From assembly GCF_033097365.1 (NCBI RefSeq), contig NZ_AP028461.1, positions 1,550,001 to 1,614,000 of the forward strand: a stretch of 64,000 nt of DNA, in the 5' to 3' direction. Numbering within the stretch: the first letter of the stretch is position 1; each line of letters begins with the position of its first letter. The notes under the pieces were generated by a model that was not told where the DNA came from, made no database searches, and saw nothing but the letters and a program-made list of their open reading frames with translations. Below, piece by piece: positions 61,959 through 64,000 of this stretch. Made by a program: the position numbers and the translations under genes. The stretch is from Actinoplanes sichuanensis (GTDB lineage: Bacteria; Actinomycetota; Actinomycetes; Mycobacteriales; Micromonosporaceae).

Positions 61959-63707
61959 CTAGGCGTAGGTCGTGTCGGTGGCGGCTATTCGCAGGGCCTC
62001 CACCAGGCGGCGGTACAGGTCGTCGGTGGAATACAGGTCGGTGTGGGTGCCCTGGGCTCGGACCCGGCCGTCCTCCAGGACGATGATGCGGTCGGCGTCG
62101 AGGACTGTGGACAGGCGGTGGGCGATCGTCACCACCGCGCCGGACGAGGCTCGCTCTCGGATGCAGTCCTGCACGGCGGCCTCGGTCAAACCGTCGACCT
62201 GGGCGGTCGCCTCGTCCAGCAGGAGGATCTCGGGGGTGCGCAGCAACGCGCGGGCCAGGGCGATCCGTTGTCGCTGGCCGCCGGACAGGTCGGTGGCGCT
62301 CAGGGCCGGGTCGACGCCGTCCAGTCGGACGGCGGTCAGCACCGTTCGGATCTCGTCGTCGGTGGCGTCGGGATGGGTGAACCGCAGGTTGTCCGCGATG
62401 GTGCCCGGCAGCACCGGGGTCTCCTGCTCGACGTAGGCGAGCCGGCCGCGGACCTCGGAGTGGCTCCACTCGGTGTATGGCCGGCCGTCCAGCAGGATGC
62501 GGCCGTGCTCCGGCTCCAGGAAACGCAACAGCAGCGAGAACAGTGTGGTCTTGCCGGCGCCGGACGGGCCGACGATGGCGGTGTGGCCGTGTCGCGGGAT
62601 CTCCAGGTCGATGCCGCGGACCGCGGGCGCCACATCGGGGCCGTAACGGGCGGTGACCCCTTGCAGCACCAGGACCGGCCCACCCGCCGCCGTCGCCGAG
62701 GGCGCGAACACGGCCGGACCGTCCGTTGCGGAGGGGGAGTGATCGGCGGGCTCCTGGCCGATCGTGTCGAGCTCGTTGATGCGGGCGGCGGCGGCCATGC
62801 CGGACTGGAGCGCCGTCAGGTTCTGCGTCAGCTCGCTGATCGGGCCCATCAACTGGAACACGTAGAGCAGGAACGCCACCAGTGTGGACACCTCGAGCAG
62901 GCCCAGGCTGGCGCGCCACGCCCCGACGGCCAGGATCAGCATCACCGAGAGCTGGATGCCGGACCACGAAATGGTCCACACGGTGGCCGAGACCCGCGCG
63001 GCCCGGATGCTGTGGGTCGCGGCGTCCTGGGCGTTGCCGATGATCTGGTCGCCCTGGCGGGTCTCGGCGCGGCTCGCCTTGACCGTGCGGATGGCCCGCA
63101 GCGAACCCTCCAGATTGGCGCCGAGACGGCCCACCGACTCCTGCGCGGCGGTCTGTGCGACGCCGATGCGGGGCAGCAGGCGGCTCATCCCGGCGCCGAC
63201 CACCACGACCGCGCTGAGCGTGCAGGCCAGCAGGGTCAGGTCGAGGACGCCCATCAGGATCAGCGTGCCGATCAGGCCGACACCCGCGTTGATCAGGCCG
63301 ATCAGGCTGCCGGAGGCGGCGTGCAGCAGGCCGGTGTCGGAGGTGACCCGGGTGACCAGCTCGCCGGTGGGACGGCGCTGCAGGTCGAGGACCCGGGCCC
63401 GGAAGTAGCGCCTGATGATCGAGGTGCGAGCGTCCAGGACGATCTGCTCGGCGAGCGTGCCCATCAGGATCCACTGCCAGAGGCCGATGGCGGCTCCGAT
63501 GACGACCAGGCCGGCCAGGACGGCGACCGGACGGGCCAGATCGAGGCCGCTGGAGAAGCTGTCGAGCACCCACTTGGTGACCATCGGGGTGGCCAGACCG
63601 GCGGCGTTGGCGGCCAGGCCGAGGACCAGGCCGAGCAGCATGGTGCGGCGATGCGGGCGGAGCACGGTGAGGAGGGTTCTCAGGCGCGTGGGATCCGGCA
63701 TGCCCAT
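61959..63707 (-). CDS. ABC exporter, fused permease and ATPase
   Basis: A 582-residue half-transporter: six-helix membrane domain (about 15-310, LRPHRRTMLLGLVLGLAANAAGLA) and C-terminal ATPase with Walker A GPSGAGKTT, signature LSGGQRQR, Walker B ILLLDEAT and the H-loop AHRLST. It is likely a homodimeric lipid or drug exporter. ATG 63707 is used; ATG 63701 is an alternative and neither has a clear ribosome site. It is divergent from a TetR gene. Its stop TAG is completed by the end of the IS element. Confidence 0.9.
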   Translation of the reverse strand: MGMPDPTRLRTLLTVLRPHRRTMLLGLVLGLAANAAGLATPMVTKWVLDSFSSGLDLARPVAVLAGLVVIGAAIGLWQWILMGTLAEQIVLDARTSIIRRYFRARVLDLQRRPTGELVTRVTSDTGLLHAASGSLIGLINAGVGLIGTLILMGVLDLTLLACTLSAVVVVGAGMSRLLPRIGVAQTAAQESVGRLGANLEGSLRAIRTVKASRAETRQGDQIIGNAQDAATHSIRAARVSATVWTISWSGIQLSVMLILAVGAWRASLGLLEVSTLVAFLLYVFQLMGPISELTQNLTALQSGMAAAARINELDTIGQEPADHSPSATDGPAVFAPSATAAGGPVLVLQGVTARYGPDVAPAVRGIDLEIPRHGHTAIVGPSGAGKTTLFSLLLRFLEPEHGRILLDGRPYTEWSHSEVRGRLAYVEQETPVLPGTIADNLRFTHPDATDDEIRTVLTAVRLDGVDPALSATDLSGGQRQRIALARALLRTPEILLLDEATAQVDGLTEAAVQDCIRERASSGAVVTIAHRLSTVLDADRIIVLEDGRVRAQGTHTDLYSTDDLYRRLVEALRIAATDTTYA

Positions 63708-63710
63708 AGT

Positions 63711-63726
63711 GGAACACTGATGTTCC
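63711..63726. promoter_or_regulatory. TetR-type operator
   Basis: GGAACA-CTGA-TGTTCC is a perfect 6-bp-arm inverted repeat in the 46-bp gap between the divergent ABC exporter and TetR genes. It starts 3 bp upstream of the exporter ATG, so a bound repressor would block that promoter. Confidence 0.65.
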
Positions 63727-63753
63727 GTTCTGGGCAAGTGTTATTCTGCGCCG

Positions 63754-64000
63754 GTGACAAGCGTCCCATCCGGCAGCCGGGCCCGGACCCGGCAGGCGAT
63801 CCTCGACGCGGCGATCGAGGTGATGGCCCGCAATCCGGCCGCGTCGCTCGGTGACGTGGCCGAGGCGGCGGACGTCGGGCGTACCACTCTGCATCGCTAT
63901 TTTCCGGAGCGCAGCGACCTGATCGCCGCCCTGCGGGCCGAGGCCATCGCCCGCGTCGACGGTGCGGGCGCCCGGGCCCGGATCGAGGAGGGCGCCGGCG
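63754..64000 (+). CDS. TetR-family regulator (5' part, runs off the window)
   Basis: GTG 63754 opens a frame of 82 codons to the window end. The N-terminus SRARTRQAILDAAIEVMARN and helix-turn-helix SLGDVAEAADVGRTTLHRYFPERSDLIAAL are standard TetR. It probably represses the divergent ABC exporter in response to an exported compound. The ligand domain is outside the window. Confidence 0.93.
   Translation, partial: MTSVPSGSRARTRQAILDAAIEVMARNPAASLGDVAEAADVGRTTLHRYFPERSDLIAALRAEAIARVDGAGARARIEEGAG

Larger units (their letters stand above)
61211..61959 (-). mobile_element. Degenerate IS630-family element with intact ends
   Basis: Terminal inverted repeats GACACCTT (61211-61218) and AAGGTGTC (61952-61959) are each flanked by TA (61209-61210, 61960-61961), the TA target duplication of IS630/Tc1-type elements. 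At 749 bp it is shorter than the usual 1.1-1.2 kb, so an internal part is lost. It lies at the very end of the ABC transporter gene, whose TAG stop spans the junction. Confidence 0.85.

Overview
This window is high-GC DNA with tightly packed, often overlapping genes, many GTG starts, Tat/Sec-exported proteins and many one-component regulators (LysR, MarR, TetR, LacI, HxlR, GlxA/AraC). It looks like the chromosome of a filamentous actinomycete. An Actinoplanes/Micromonosporaceae-type host is my inference from gene style, not something I could test. I saw no rRNA or tRNA genes, no CRISPR array and no phage block.

Region 1 (1-11.7 kb, all on the minus strand, mostly ATGA/GTGA overlaps) is the most interesting part: a compact, apparently uncatalogued natural-product operon that runs off the left edge. 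In transcription order it encodes an FAD/NAD(P)-binding oxidoreductase, an ATP-grasp ligase, an EamA exporter, a class II aldolase, a HAD phosphatase, a cysteine-synthase-like protein that lacks the PLP lysine, a Rossmann dehydrogenase-like protein, a SyrB2-type non-heme iron halogenase (HQA motif), a carrier protein, a type II thioesterase, a stand-alone adenylation domain (pocket code read as DAFFLGVTFK, Ile/Val-like) and an acyl-CoA dehydrogenase. Adenylation + carrier + halogenase + acyl-CoA dehydrogenase is the toolkit used in kutzneride biosynthesis (KtzA-D) to chlorinate carrier-bound isoleucine and close a cyclopropane. The ATP-grasp enzyme and exporter suggest the amino acid is built into a small peptide and secreted. 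A set of palindromes sits over the start of the first gene.

Region 2 (11.8-19.4 kb) holds a transglutaminase-like protein, a 20-residue lysine-rich mini-gene with its own terminator, a sulfotransferase-like protein, a GlxA-type regulator divergent from a saccharopine-dehydrogenase-like enzyme, and an operon for a two-subunit molybdenum hydroxylase with a MarR regulator and a frameshifted gene.

Region 3 (19.5-36.4 kb) is rich in exported proteins: a GH92 mannosidase, two RTX-type calcium-binding repeat proteins, a small secreted protein, a CocE-type hydrolase with a TetR regulator and a GH13 enzyme. It also holds a PilZ protein, a large LuxR-type ATPase regulator, a polytopic membrane protein and an SseB-family protein. 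A 36-bp dispersed repeat with a palindromic core occurs twice here.

Region 4 (36.5-55 kb) is a run of regulator/target pairs: LacI and a DUF6807 (PmoA-like) protein, LysR/MFS, STAS, HxlR/reductase, a mannosyltransferase, a CotH-family lipoprotein, LysR/EamA (twice), MarR/azoreductase, a Na+/H+ antiporter and LysR/DapA-like. Several palindromic operators are visible between divergent genes.

Region 5 (55-64 kb) has a 1,628-residue kinase-ATPase-GAF-GGDEF signalling protein, a beta-propeller-like protein, a decayed IS630-type element, and an ABC exporter divergent from a TetR regulator cut by the right edge.

A recurring feature is short tandem duplication (15, 18, 29, 30 and 51 bp units) in or just after the 3' parts of genes.
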